Numbered from the stretch's first letter, positions 33,081-43,325 are shown. The stretch is 64,000 nt of DNA from Doryteuthis pealeii (GCA_023376005.1 CM042138.1:92672182-92736181); one strand, 5' to 3'. Notes: generated by a model from the sequence alone, not told the origin. Numbers and translations are program-made.

Positions 33081-33500
33081 CCGCCCTGCCGGCTTGTGCG
33101 TTAGACTGCTCCTCTGCAGAGGGGTAAGACTCCCCCAATGGGGCAACCTGTTGGCCGTGGGTGGCAACTCATGATGCTTAAGGATAGAACCCAGATGGAT
33201 GAGCAGTTCATGACTTGCAATACTCCACTTTGGCCCTAACTTGGGCTAGAGGCGGTCGGAGAGGCCCCCTCCGATCAATGGGCTGGTCACGTCAAGCCCT
33301 AGCACCTATATGATTTTTCCCAATCCTACTGCCCTGATGGCAAGCTGCAACCCCTTTTTATCATATGGGTACTAGAATGACGTTAAACTCTGATGGTGAG
33401 GTTCCAGTTTTGGAGGTTTGGAATGTGGAGCACCCGCTCATCACCATTGCTCCCTGGTCCACTGTGACCCGGAGTGGTAGTACCCTGTTACGATTTCTCC
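33081..33500 (+). mobile_element. Repeat Z, lacking tail
   Basis: Collinear with 35512-35985 (CACCTCTGCAGAGGGGT to GGAGTGGTAGTAC). The LINE-like tail is absent; sequence after about 33500 is different and unassigned. Confidence 0.7.
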
Positions 33501-33625
33501 AACAAAATCGAAACCTAGGGGCCTAGGTTTGTTGTTCTTGTCAACTCAACGTCCGTGGCACCTAATATGGTAGAGGCGTATCATAAAATCATTGACAAGC
33601 TAATTTCGCAAAGATTTGTGGCGTT

Positions 33626-33865
33626 GCGGGTCGGTAGCCGAGCGGTAAAGTCTCTGACTATGTCTGCTGGACTCCCGGTTTTGATTTCTGTCGGAGAGAA
33701 ATCGTTAGTATACATCGCTGACGAGACTTAATGAAGTTGAAACAGACTGTACGATGTTCTAAGCACAGCACATTTGTTTGCCGAGTTCGCTTGTCATGAC
33801 TATTTTCTATAATTATCGAATTTTATTCGATATACGCATTGTAATTGCCTTCAAGTAAAAATTTA

Positions 33866-33868
<3 letters not shown>
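33626..33868 (+). mobile_element. tRNA-derived SINE (SINE-C)
   Basis: The head has an A-box-like GTAGCCGAGCGGTAAAG and a B-box-like CCGGTTTTGATTTC, arranged as in a Leu/Ser-type tRNA. The element ends ATACGCATTGTAATTGCC, TTCAA, a tail also found at 57910-57935 without the tRNA head. This suggests a SINE sharing its tail with a partner retroelement. Confidence 0.55.
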
Positions 33869-33924
<56 letters not shown>

Positions 33925-33989
33925 CAAATAGTATCATAGTATGGATGGGAAGGATTATTTGTATATTCATCCTAAAAAATAGTTTTTTA
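33869..33989. repeat. (TA)n microsatellite and spacer
   Basis: TA run at about 33871-33922 following the SINE tail. Confidence 0.85.
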
Positions 33990-34061
33990 GTTTTATTTTC
34001 GTAATATTTTATTACATTAAAACTTAAATACTTGCGCCTGGCGGGTACATATTTTTGCTAG
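33990..34061 (+). mobile_element. Helitron H1, 3' terminus only
   Basis: The last 70 bp or so: ATTACATTAAAACTTAAATA, a GC-rich hairpin region, ATATTTTTG, then CTAG at 34058-34061 followed by T. Confidence 0.5.
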
Positions 34062-35034
34062 TTAGTAAAATCGAAAACAGCACCTTTTTTTCCTTTGGAA
34101 TACTTATTAAGTATACGTGAATACGTTTGATGATTTGCGAGCCAAACGTCTATTTAACTCAAAACTTCAACTTCCCTTTCGCCAACAAGCTGTTTCAGAA
34201 AAACGTTTTTAGCAAAATGCCAAATGTTTTTTGCTAATGAGTTGATAACTGCCATGTCTTGAAATAGAAAGATCATTCTCTGAGACATATATCACAGATG
34301 TCTTTCAAAAAAGGCAACTGAAAAACAACATCCATATTATTTGTCTGTATTTTTGAGATGAGATGAGTATTTTTGAGATGAGGCTTGGTGTGATAATTTC
34401 GATTTTTCGGACTATATACCTCATCTTTATTGAGGTAGTTATTGAACTTTTTTTTTTTAGATCTATTCAAAAGATGACGTGCAAAAAATGACATCTGTTG
34501 ATTAGCTCAAAAAAGTTTGCTTGATCAACTGTCAAACTAGTAAACTAGAGAAAGAATGAAAGTATTTGGTTTTGCGTAGATCGGTCGGTCAGAGTACCTA
34601 GCTAGCTAGAACCGAATAGTTGTATGATCAATTCTGTTACCATTCACCCCAAAAATATACTTCCGGCTACAGGCTGAGGTGCGGTGCGCACTTCTGTAAA
34701 CACTTTTACTGAATAAACTTTATTTTGGGAGGATGTAGAAATGTGCCACATCCATAACAACTCCCAATGTATTAAAATGATTTCCAAGGTTGTATCATCA
34801 CTATACCTGATACACTGGGAAGATGAGGACAATTGACCCAAAAATTGAATTATTAACGTTCATACTTTATTTTTTTGTGCAAGTTGACCCCCCCACACAC
34901 ACACACACACACGAAAACAAGAATCCAATAAGGATTGTTTTAATAGATAATCCATTTCCAGCTTTAGTGGAATAGTTTTAGTTTACACACATTCACGCAC
35001 ATACACGCATACATACGCTGCGTATACACACAAT

Positions 35035-35035
<1 letters not shown>
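34062..35035. other. Unassigned
   Basis: No coding frame with recognisable similarity and no repeat family. (CA)n at about 34892-34912. Confidence 0.45.
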
Positions 35036-35089
<54 letters not shown>

Positions 35090-35439
35090 ACTTTTTATAT
35101 TATATACATTAAATATATATATACATTTATTATATACATGCCTTTTTATTGTAGGCACAAATGCATTATATGGGCCATTTTAAAACACACACACACACAC
35201 ACACGCAGACAAACACGTAATCCAGAAATAAAATATAGTGGTTGATGTGCATGTCTTATACTCAGACACTTATACTTTGGTGGGGTGCTCTGCATTGAAT
35301 ACAGTAATTATCGTTGTGGGGGAGGGGGGAATAATTTTAGTCCCCCAAGTTTGGGTATTTTAATGCTTTTGCGTTTATTTAGAAAATAATTCCACGTTTC
35401 ATTTGTCTTGTATTGTTGTAAGCTAGACATAAAAACGGA
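35036..35439. other. Microsatellites and spacer
   Basis: (TA)n at 35036-35085, (CA)n at 35186-35205, G-rich patch at about 35319-35330. Nothing else recognised. Confidence 0.6.
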
Positions 35440-36175
35440 ATTTTATAAAATAGATTTATTATACTTTTTGCATATTGAACTATTGTGGAACAGCTTTTAA
35501 TTAAGCATATAAACCGACCTGTCGGCTGTGGCGTTAGAATGCACCGACTGCACCTCTGCAGAGGGGTGACATTTCCCAAACGGGGCCACCTGTTGGCCGT
35601 GGTTGGCGACCTATGATGCTTAAGGATAGAACCCAGGTGGATGAGCAGTTAATGACTAGCAATACTTGGCCCTATCTTGGGCTAGATGGCGGTCGGAGAG
35701 GCCCCCTCCGATCAACCGGTGGTCACGGGAAGCCCTAGCACCTATATGATTTTCCCAACCCTATTACCCTTATGGCAAACTCCAACCCATTTTCATCATA
35801 TGGGTGCTTGAATGCGGTGACTGAGGGTATACATGTCCTGGGAATGACGTTAAACTCTATCTGATGGTGAGGTTCCAGTTTTGGAGGTTTGGGAAATGTG
35901 GAGCACCCCTTCATCACGATTGCTCACTGGTCCACTCTGACCCGGAGTGGTAGTACTTGTTAGGGTCTCATCTATGGCTTGAATAGAAAATTTATTTAGA
36001 AAAAATTGTATTATCCATTAAGAATTGATTTATTTCAAAACTTTATCGGTATTAAATGACCCACTGAGGTTGATATGCCGTAAAACAAAACAAAACAAAC
36101 AAACAAACAAATAAACATAGAAAACGTTTTAATAATTAAATTATCATACTGTGGTATATCCACAGGTCATACTAG
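35440..36175 (+). mobile_element. Helitron H3 3' part, split by repeat Z
   Basis: H3 sequence (TATTGAACTATTG, then CAGCTTTTAATTAAGC) runs to about 35511. It is interrupted by Z and resumes at about 36111 to the end hairpin TGTGG-TATA-TCCACA and CTAG at 36172-36175. Confidence 0.6.
35512..36110 (+). mobile_element. Repeat Z, complete, with (CAAA)n-like tail
   Basis: About 600 bp, inserted into Helitron H3. Approximate flanking similarity (GCATATAAA / ACATAGAAAA) suggests a target duplication. It starts CCGACCTGTCGGCTGTGGC. The early segment has GGGG-7 nt-CCCC-like folding in the sister copy (33120), a possible decayed tRNA T-arm. It ends ATTAAATGACCCACTGAGG, TTGATATGCCGT, then AAAAC repeats. 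The LINE-like tail makes it a SINE-type retroposon of unusual length, or a LINE-derived piece. Confidence 0.6.
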
Positions 36176-36423
36176 TTTATATTATCATTAAACACTAATT
36201 TTTACCGTATAATTGTTAGTAAAAAAATGACCCCTTCAAAGTTATTGTCCTAACATGGTCTGAAATGCCATAAAACCAACTATATAAACAAGTAACAAAA
36301 TCTGGGGATATAATATTTTCCTACTGAATACTAACCGTTGGCTTTTTGGGCAATTGGGCTTTTGAGTTAATAAAAGTAACCATAGTCAGAGAAAGCGGTG
36401 TATGTTTTAGTTTTGTATCATTA

Positions 36424-36520
36424 TATTTTTTACACGCTGAACTATTTAAGCAATAGCTCTGAAGTGAACATATAAACGTTGTAATAATTAAATTATCATA
36501 CTGTAGTATATCCACATGTT
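36424..36520 (+). mobile_element. Helitron H3, 3' fragment
   Basis: Words shared with the H3 end (TATTTAAGCAATAGCTCTGA, CTGTAGTATATCCACATG). CTAG is lost. Confidence 0.45.
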
Positions 36521-37051
36521 CTTTTTTGGTTATATTAATTTCTCTACGTAGAACTGAATTTATTTTTCACGTCCTTTCATTGCTAGTTTCAATTTTTTCT
36601 GTTTTCTGTTTCTCTAAATAATATTATTATTATTATGTTTTACTTTCAGTGGGAATTTTAGCAAAGATGCTGTCATTTTTTTATCAGCATAAATTTCCAA
36701 GCATTAAAAACAGGAAAACAATTTACGTTCTTTGCGATATTTTTGTTCACTAAAAAAAAAAGACAGAGATTGACTCAACAAAGAAATACGTAATTTTACT
36801 ATCAAAATTTACGATTTTTTTATGTTTCTTTTTTTTTTTCTTTTGTGTCTCAGTTACAGTCTGTTTCTTATCAGTTGTATAACAAAAAATGTATTTACAA
36901 AACAACTTCCCTTTTAAAAAAGAAGAAGAAATAGACAAGAAATAAATATAAATTTAAACAAAAGATTCAAACTTCAGTTGATATTAAATTTCCGATTTGA
37001 ATCCAATTGTCTTATTTTCTATGTTTATTGTTTAGTAGAACAAGCGTCATG

Positions 37052-37109
<58 letters not shown>

Positions 37110-37116
37110 CTGTATT

Positions 37117-37171
<55 letters not shown>

Positions 37172-37341
37172 GAGTTTATTTAATACTTTTTTTTTAGCTT
37201 ACGTGATCAAAAACATTCAAGTATCTTTGACAAAGTGTGATTTACTTACTGATTGTGAAGTGTTATGAAAAGTCAATTTTATTTCTAATCAGCAGATTTT
37301 TGATGTGCACAAATTTACGTAAACAAGAAATATAAGACTTA
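36521..37341. other. Unassigned; long (TA)n
   Basis: AT-rich. Two (TA)n blocks at about 37056-37107 and 37121-37169, separated by GACTGTATTCA. Confidence 0.6.
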
Positions 37342-38076
37342 CTAGCAGGACCTTTGGATATACCACAGTATAATTGAACTATTACAACGTTTTATATGTG
37401 TACTTTAGAGCTATTGCTAAATAGTTCAATATGTAAAAAGTATCAGAATCTTGATTTAACTCGCTCTCAATCATTTTTTTTTTACGTTCCTTCTTTTCCT
37501 CTTTTCATTATGTTTAATTGAAACAAATTAGCGTTGTCGCTTCCGCGTACTCACTGCCTCTTTCTCTATCTTTTCCTTACTCTCTTTCTTTCTTTGTTTC
37601 TTATATTTTTTCTGTGTAACATGTCTTTTTCTCATATTTATTTCTTTATAATAAAAATATCGTCGGCGGCCTAATGTCGGTATCAGCCAGACAGCGAGGG
37701 GGTCTATCCCCTTTTCACTAGCGCTAGACCAAGGAGATTATTTTAGAATCTAAGGTGGAGCGCCACACCTACATCAGCTCCTAACTTTACTGCACAGATC
37801 CCTGTGCTACTCATAACGCTGAGTTGGTGAGGGCCGGTATCGAACTAGGAACCTTGTGGTTTCTAGACAAACGCTCTACCGACTGAGCAGCCCATTATTA
37901 GCAGCGTCATGACATTTATAAGAAATAAGAAATTGGTGGATAAGCAACATCAGATAATCTGGATTTACATTTTTGCAGTTGATATTTAACGATTTGTACG
38001 GTCTAGTTTTTAATCAGGGTGTGTTGCAAGGTAATAACGGTCGGAAGAATACGGAACAAGTCTATTAATATATATA
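37342..38076 (-). mobile_element. Helitron H3 carrying a SINE-A
   Basis: CTAG at 37342-37345 (3' end, minus strand) and the other end near ACGGAACAAGTCTATTAAT. A SINE-A copy interrupts it at 37662-37893, so the Helitron is the older insertion. Confidence 0.65.
37662..37893 (-). mobile_element. SINE-A nested in Helitron H3
   Basis: Minus-strand head GCTCAGTCGGTAGAGCG with B box CTAGTTCGATACC. The body ends at GGCGGCC. No clear target duplication. Confidence 0.8.
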
Positions 38077-38237
38077 TTATACTCGTATTCATTTTCACTG
38101 TTTCATGACAACACATTTGTGTAAAATTAGTTTGCCAAAATAAAACTAGAAAATATCACTATGTCATTTTATTGTCAAAAATTTAGAAAGGAATATTTTA
38201 GTAGAAATTAGTTTACTCGGTTAAAAACATGATCTTA
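38077..38237. other. Unassigned
   Basis: AT-rich, nothing recognised. Confidence 0.5.
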
Positions 38238-39003
38238 TTGTGTAATTCCATGTCAAATCATTCAGGCCATGTCTCCCAGCTCCTTCAATTTTTGTTAAAT
38301 TTTGCCCAGTTGTGGAATGTGCTCAAATTTTGGGGATTGTTGAAGTTAGACAATCCCCAAAATTTGAGCTTCCGATTCCGAGAATTGGCGGAGCTATGTC
38401 GATTTTTAGCTCTCCAAATTTGGATGGGGGTTCGCGAAAAACGTTTTGCTTTGCGAAACTTTTTGTAATCTATTTTTGTTGTAAAATGAGTTCTACAGCT
38501 TCCCTGCTTGTAAAAATTAGTTTATAAAAGCATTTTGGCCCAATGAATCCAAAAATGTTATAAAAAATTCTTAAAGTTAACTAGTTTTAAGTAATTAATG
38601 ATTTCTGATTTGAAAAATTCTAATTGATGTTGTAGCTTTGGTTCTGAGCAAAAAGCAAACTATCATTTTGGTATAAATAATGTTCAATATATGTGAAATA
38701 ATAATAGAAAAAAAATTCTTAAAGATTCAGTGCTACATCAGGATATTGATCTTGCTATGAAAAAAATCAGATTTTTAGGAGTAGGGAAGGTATAGAACCA
38801 TTTTACAGACAAAAATAGATTACAAAAAGTCCCCATTTTTCGCGAACCCCACCACATTTGGAGTGCTAAAAATCGATATAACTCCGCCAATTTTTAGAAT
38901 TGGAACCTCACATTTTGGGGATTGTCTAACGTTTTCAGAAAATTTGAAGTGGGTGGGTGACAATTTTATTTTTTCTGGATGATTTGAAATGGAATTTACC
39001 CTA
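38238..39003. mobile_element. Foldback element with about 200-250 bp inverted arms
   Basis: The left arm 38238-38488 pairs with the right arm 38804-39003: AATTCCATGTCAAATCATTC versus (reverse complement) AATTCCATTTCAAATCATCC at the tips, and AATTGGCGGAG, ATCGATTTTTAGC-like and GGGGTTCGCGAAAAA further in. About 315 bp of AT-rich centre. Two overlapping frames in the left arm look protein-like but are within the inverted repeat. Probably a non-autonomous DNA transposon. Confidence 0.65.
38321..38369. other. Perfect 19-bp hairpin in foldback arm
   Basis: GCTCAAATTTTGGGGATTG and its exact reverse complement flank an 11-bp loop. The right arm has only one half, so the left arm carries a small internal inversion-duplication. 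Confidence 0.85.
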
Positions 39004-39067
39004 TTGTCATTTATGTCTAATTTAAAATGGTTCCTTAGAGTTCAGAACTTCTGTAAAAATAAAAGCT

Positions 39068-39262
39068 TACGAGGGGTGCTGAAAAGTTTCAGGACTGATG
39101 AACAAGGAATCAACTGAGACGATAAAACGTACACATCTTCATCAGCTGCTCAATTCTCTAAACTTTTCCTTCTCATAGCCTATTTTCCGGACCGGTGTCG
39201 GTCTGCCGGACGGGTGCCGGTCCATGAAGTACCACATAAAGTACCACATGAAGTACCACATA
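39068..39262. other. Mariner-like end and triplicated word
   Basis: ACGAGGGGTGCTGAAAAGTT at about 39071 resembles a mariner terminal repeat. At 39222-39262 the word AAGTACCACAT occurs three times in a row (spacing 14-15 bp), preceded by GC-rich CCGGTGTCGG/CCGGACGGGTGCCGG. Confidence 0.35.
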
Positions 39263-39466
39263 AACAAGGTTAATATTTTAGAAATGTATTTCCAATTTTA
39301 GTTTATATGTACAGCTGTCGTACCTCCAAACTATATAATTTTGAAAAAAGAATGATATGTGGCACACATATCATTCTTTTTTCAAAATTACATAGTTTGG
39401 AAGTACGACAACTGAACATATAAACTAAAATTGGAAATACATTTCTAAAATATTAACGTTGTTTAT
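39263..39466. mobile_element. Hairpin MITE, about 95-bp arms
   Basis: Inverted arms (AATATTTTAGAAATGTATTT at the left, AAATACATTTCTAAAATATT at the right) meet at a loop of only a few bases around 39363 (GATATGTGGCACACATATC). About 204 bp in total. Confidence 0.75.
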
Positions 39467-40259
39467 TTTCTGCTCTTTACCACGATGGCTATCTTACCAT
39501 AATATTGTCTACGTTGTTTTATAGAAACCTAATTTCCTTTTTGTATATTGACAAATACGAATCAGTTTTACTGTTTCCATTGACTGTACACTGGGGATTA
39601 GTTCATATTGCTGATAGATTTCTATATTAGATAAAACTAATATTAACATGACTGCATAAATACTTCTCATTCGAAGTCTAACAAAATCTTTAATTTCATA
39701 CACCGGTGCGTGCATCGATCATAAAATGTCAACCGGTACGCGATACACAAAAGTTTGAGAAGCATAGCTGAAGACACATCTTTTCTCCAAGTTCATAAAA
39801 GTCTATTTTGTTCAGGCTGTGTAGAGTATTGATCCCGAATAACAAACGGCTTTGGTGATAATAATAAAAAAAAAACAGTGTTTAGTCAATAGGATTGTGC
39901 GCTTAATTTGATACTCACATTTGTCCAACCGTTGCGACCGTTTGGGAGGGAAAAGCTCACCATCCCGAAAGTGATGGAGAGCAGATGACCATTGGTAGAT
40001 GGAGATTCTCGTCTTTCTGGCTCCAAGACTCTCGACGCGACAATTGATGTTAAATCATGCCAGCATATTATGACTACCAAAGTTGGCTACCAAAGATGTC
40101 TGCTAAAGATGACTACTCTGTGATGCTTATAGTACCTCAGTCTATATTACGTCATTTATTACGTCATTAAGATTACATTTCTACAAGTGGGAAAAGGGCG
40201 AAACAGACCAATGCGTTTAGGTTTCAAAATATTTGGTATAAACATACATATACGAGCGC
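39467..40259. other. Unassigned
   Basis: No recognised repeat. A 65-codon minus-strand frame (40080-39886) has normal composition but I recognise no family in it. Confidence 0.4.
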
Positions 40260-40458
40260 ATATACACACATACATATGTTTGTGTGCATGTATATATGTA
40301 TGTGTTTATATATATATAAAAGTAAATAAGTAAAGTCGACGGAGCGTCCTAAAGTCGGTATTAGCCAGTCAGCGAGGGAGTCTATATGTGTGTGTGTGCT
40401 TGTGTGAGTGTGTATAAATACGCTAATGTCGGTACAAACAAAAGCACACTCACACATA

Positions 40459-40530
<72 letters not shown>

Positions 40531-40607
40531 CGAGGACACGCGCACACAAAGTCTGTACTCGGGTGTGGATGTGTGCATCTGTGTGAGCTGCCCTCTCGTA
40601 TATACAC

Positions 40608-40657
<50 letters not shown>

Positions 40658-40700
40658 ACACACCAATGCAGGTATAAACACATTCACATACACATATATG
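40260..40700. repeat. Compound microsatellites
   Basis: TA, GT, CA, TA and GT blocks (40385-40410, 40461-40528, 40606-40655). Cys/Val and His/Thr frames on both strands are artefacts. Confidence 0.9.
40320..40385 (-). mobile_element. SINE-A 3' fragment
   Basis: AGTAAAGTCGACGGAGCG, then CCTAAAGTCGGTATTAGCC and CAGTCAGCGAGGGAGTC match the SINE-A end. The rest is replaced by GT repeats. Confidence 0.7.
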
Positions 40701-40704
40701 AGTT

Positions 40705-40797
40705 AGTATGAGAAATGCAAACAACCTGATCCAGGATTTAAATTCGCGTCGACAAGTCCATTTCCCTACGACTGCAACCATCACACGACACCCACCC
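40705..40797 (-). mobile_element. SINE-B head fragment
   Basis: Minus-strand tRNA-like head and early body (CGACGCGAATTTAAATCCTG, then AGGTTGTTTGCATTTC), as in 41840-41920. Confidence 0.5.
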
Positions 40798-40849
40798 CCC
40801 CACACACACACAACCTCCGGTTGGACACATGAGGTAACAGTCCATTGGT

Positions 40850-41036
40850 TAGTTGTTTTGTTTTACGGCATATTAAACCGTTTGGGGTGATTTAATGCCG
40901 AATCAAGTCATTTTGATATCAGTGTGCTTACTATACCGGCTGATACTTAAGTAGTCACCTATCTAAGTATTAAATAGGCTCATCGCTGCTTACTTTCGGG
41001 GATCTGGCTGGAACCAGTGCTTTCAACATGATTTTA
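40850..41036 (-). mobile_element. 5S rRNA-derived SINE (SINE3 type) with LINE tail
   Basis: On the minus strand the first half resembles 5S rRNA: GTTGAAAGCACTGGTTCCAG, then GATCCCCGAAAGTAAGCAGC (5S: GATC-CGAAG-TAAGCAGC) and TACTTAGATAGGTGACTAC (5S: TACTTGGATGGGAGACC). The second half ends GATTCGGCATTAAATCACCC, then AATATGCCGTAAAACAAAAC, the tail seen on repeat Z and on the LINE at 13485. A 5S head joined to a LINE tail defines the SINE3 group. The 5S part is diverged, so this is not a functional rRNA gene. Confidence 0.6.
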
Positions 41037-41152
41037 CCTTAAGCAAGACGCAACGGATATAAGGCTTGTGTTCATAGAGTTCTATGTGACACTCATTCGT
41101 AGGTTGCAGGTTCAAACCTTACTAAAGACGAAAATGACATAAAAAAATTTTT

Positions 41153-41206
<54 letters not shown>
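41037..41206. other. Possible tRNA-like stretch and (TA)n
   Basis: GTTGCAGGTTCAAACCTTAC near 41103 resembles a pol III B box, but no convincing A box precedes it. (TA)n at 41157-41205. Confidence 0.3.
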
Positions 41207-41208
<2 letters not shown>

Positions 41209-41345
41209 CATTATCCTGATCATGTCACGCTGTTAGCACAGATTCCTATGATTCTTTCTTGTTCATCGTTCCTGGCAGGTCTACCAGGCAGCATCCAGAA
41301 TCCGCACAGAACTGATTGATGTAGGTTTCTGCTGATTGTAATATA
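41207..41345 (-). pseudogene. RTE-like LINE C-terminus
   Basis: Minus-strand frame AETYINQFCADSGCCLVD, LPGTMNKKES then stop. Matches the C-terminus seen at 3066-3275. Only about 35 codons remain. Confidence 0.7.
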
Positions 41346-41402
41346 TACATATATATATGTGAAAGTATGCAAACAGTTTGTTTGATATGGCTATGCCGAC
41401 AA

Positions 41403-41518
41403 TTGATAATTAATGAATTAGGCGAATATATCTGTTCAAATGTAAAGCGTAAACAAATCGAGATTTGTTTACGCTTTACATTTGAATAGATATATTCGCC
41501 TAATTCATTAATTATCAA
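41403..41518. repeat. Near-perfect hairpin, 2-nt loop
   Basis: Arms of 57 bp (TTGATAATTAATGAATTAGG … AAACAAATC) meet across GA. One mismatch or so (CTGTTCAAA versus TTTGAATAG). The 90-codon minus-strand frame that covers it is a palindrome artefact joined to the LINE tail. Confidence 0.9.
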
Positions 41519-41582
41519 CTAATTAATTCTCAAATTAGGTATGACTTCAATTAAGCACATATTCTTCCAAAAAAATATATAT

Positions 41583-41635
41583 ATATTGAGAGAGAGAGAG
41601 AGAGAGAGCGAGAAAGAATGTATATTATATATATT
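41583..41635. repeat. (GA)n and TA microsatellite
   Basis: GA run at about 41588-41607, then TA-rich, bordering SINE-B. Confidence 0.85.
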
Positions 41636-41921
41636 TATCAACCCCTCCACACGAGCAGGGTGCGACATAAGGCCAATTTTTTAGACGGAGTTTATCAGGT
41701 TTGAATACAGAGTTTTCCTTCTTCTAGACTGGTTACCTAACCATGGTTAAAGATCCCAATCTGCCCTACTATTTACCCATTGTTTGAGGTAAGTACGTGG
41801 ATTCATACCTTTCTTGATGGTATTAGCGCAATGTGAAAGGCAAACAGCCTTGTCCAGGATTTGAACTCGTGTCGACGAGTCCCTTTCCTACATCTTTAAC
41901 CATTACACTACACGCCTCCAC
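41636..41921 (-). mobile_element. SINE-B, nearly complete
   Basis: Minus strand: head TGTAGTGTAATGGTTAAAG (A box) and ACACGAGTTCAAATCCTGG (B box), body, and a 3' tail ending CTCGTGTGGAGGGGTTG then ATAT. The reference copy for this family in the window. Confidence 0.8.
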
Positions 41922-42270
41922 CCAAATGTCTTTTATGTCTATAATTGTAATTTTACACAGTCTCATAAGATGTAATTAGTTATACATAAACACGGAAATT
42001 TATTAGAAGAATATGAACAGCTACGTCTAGTCGTGATATCAGATAACTTGTTTATAATGCTATTAACGGAGTTTGCTTGTCAACAGTCTAACATTAAAGA
42101 CAGTTATCTAATACACACGAACAGACTGTTATCTAGTGAGGTAATTTGTAACGTTCTGCTTTTACAAGATGAGATAGCCAACGCTAGTGAGATTTTCTAA
42201 TTGAAATGATAAAAGAAAAGAAAAGAAAATTCAAAAATATGTTTAAAGACAACTACAAGGAGGAATGTCA
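41922..42270. other. Unassigned
   Basis: No gene or repeat recognised. Confidence 0.45.
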
Positions 42271-42633
42271 AAAAGTAATGCCATTTTCTTTAGGACAGGT
42301 TTAATTACCAACACAAGAACATGTATCATACATCAAAATGAAGCTGGTCCTATGTGGATCACATCCCTACTTTTACGCATAGGCGAGTCCGAAAATAATG
42401 CCATTTTCTTTAGGACAGCTATAATTACCAACACAGCAACGTGTATCATACATCAAAATGAAGCTGGTCCTCTGTGGATCACATCCCTACATCTACACAT
42501 AGGTTAGAAAAAAAGTAATGCCATTTTGTTTAGTACAGGTATAATTACCAACACAGGAACATATATCATACATCAAAATGAAGCTGGTCCTCTGTGAATC
42601 ACATCCCTACTTCTCAACATAGTCACCGTTTCT
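42271..42633. repeat. Three 120-bp tandem units of a mariner 3' end
   Basis: The word GTAATGCCATTTT or a variant starts near 42275, 42395 and 42515, exactly 120 bp apart, with TATCATACATCAAAATGAAG in each unit. The third unit runs into the mariner stop codon, so the unit is the element's 3' untranslated end including its terminal repeat. Confidence 0.88.
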
Positions 42634-42900
42634 GTCAATAGCCATGTTCCACCTTCGAATGAGAGCATGTATCCCCGTCCCTAAGATTCTGTTGAATGTT
42701 TTCGAACCATTTATTCACTACAGATTTCCCTTCCACGTCACTGGAATAATGTTTGCCTCTCAAACCTTCTTTCATGGGGCCAAAAAAGATAATAGTCTGA
42801 GGCAAACATTCCGGAGCAGGGAATACATACTCCGCAATGTTTGCCTCATGATTCTTTGATGTACATCTCTGTTAAAGTCGTGACTGTTTTAGCGGAAATA
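42608..42900 (-). pseudogene. Mariner transposase, C-terminal relic
   Basis: Minus-strand translation in order: SDYYLF, FGPMKEGLRGKHYSSD-like (typical mariner: SDYHLFGPLKEALRGRRFSSD), NKWFENIQQNLRD, then RRWNMAIDRNGDYVEK and stop at about 42621. At least two frameshifts separate these blocks. The DD(34)D catalytic region upstream is not preserved apart from a degraded stretch before SDY. Non-functional. Confidence 0.8.
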
Positions 42901-43104
42901 TTGCTCTCCAAGTATTAGTTTGTTGTAATACACAATTCGCTTTTGTTTTGTTTTTTCTTTGTTTTTTTCTTCTTCTTTTTTTTTGTAGTTACTTGTTCTA
43001 GTTTGGGGATGAGTTTTCACTATAGTTTTTTTATGTTTTGCTGTTTTGATACGATGGAGTTAGGCAAATTTCTTTAAAAACTATGAGGAATGTTATTTAA
43101 CAGT
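42901..43104. other. T-rich spacer
   Basis: Contains GTTTGTTGTAATACACAATT at 42919, a word that recurs in the spacer of inverted duplication 2 (about 50997). Confidence 0.5.
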
Positions 43105-43324
43105 GGTACTAATGCAGAATAGCGCGCAAAATACAATATCATTAGACTACGTATAAAAAGCATTACATTTCATTAAATTTCACGGAAATACTCGTAACCT
43201 TTGAGACGCTAGGGTTAGGGCAAGGATAAGTTTCAGTGTTTGTGTTAGCCTCACGGTTAGTGATAACGTTAGGCTATTTCGGGAGTTTCCGTAATCTTAT
43301 GCCTTTTATACGTAAAACACGATT
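43105..43324. mobile_element. Telomere-core MITE (T), copy 1
   Basis: Starts GGTACTAATGCAGAATAGCG. Inverted subterminal repeats ACGTATAAAAAGCATTA and (right) ATACGTAAAA, around a core of degenerate GGGTTAG repeats. The right outer terminal repeat is missing because copy 2 abuts directly. Confidence 0.7.
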
Positions 43325-43325
43325 T

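Noticed and set aside
40224..40811. 195-codon minus-strand ORF
   Set aside because: Made of CA, TA and GT microsatellites plus a SINE piece.
40930..41036. Functional 5S rRNA gene
   Set aside because: Too diverged, incomplete at the ends, and fused to a LINE tail.
41246..41518. 90-codon minus-strand ORF
   Set aside because: Palindrome sequence joined to the last codons of a LINE.
42265..42859. Plus-strand ORFs over the 120-bp units
   Set aside because: Antisense of the mariner 3' end and transposase relic; open because the unit length is a multiple of three.
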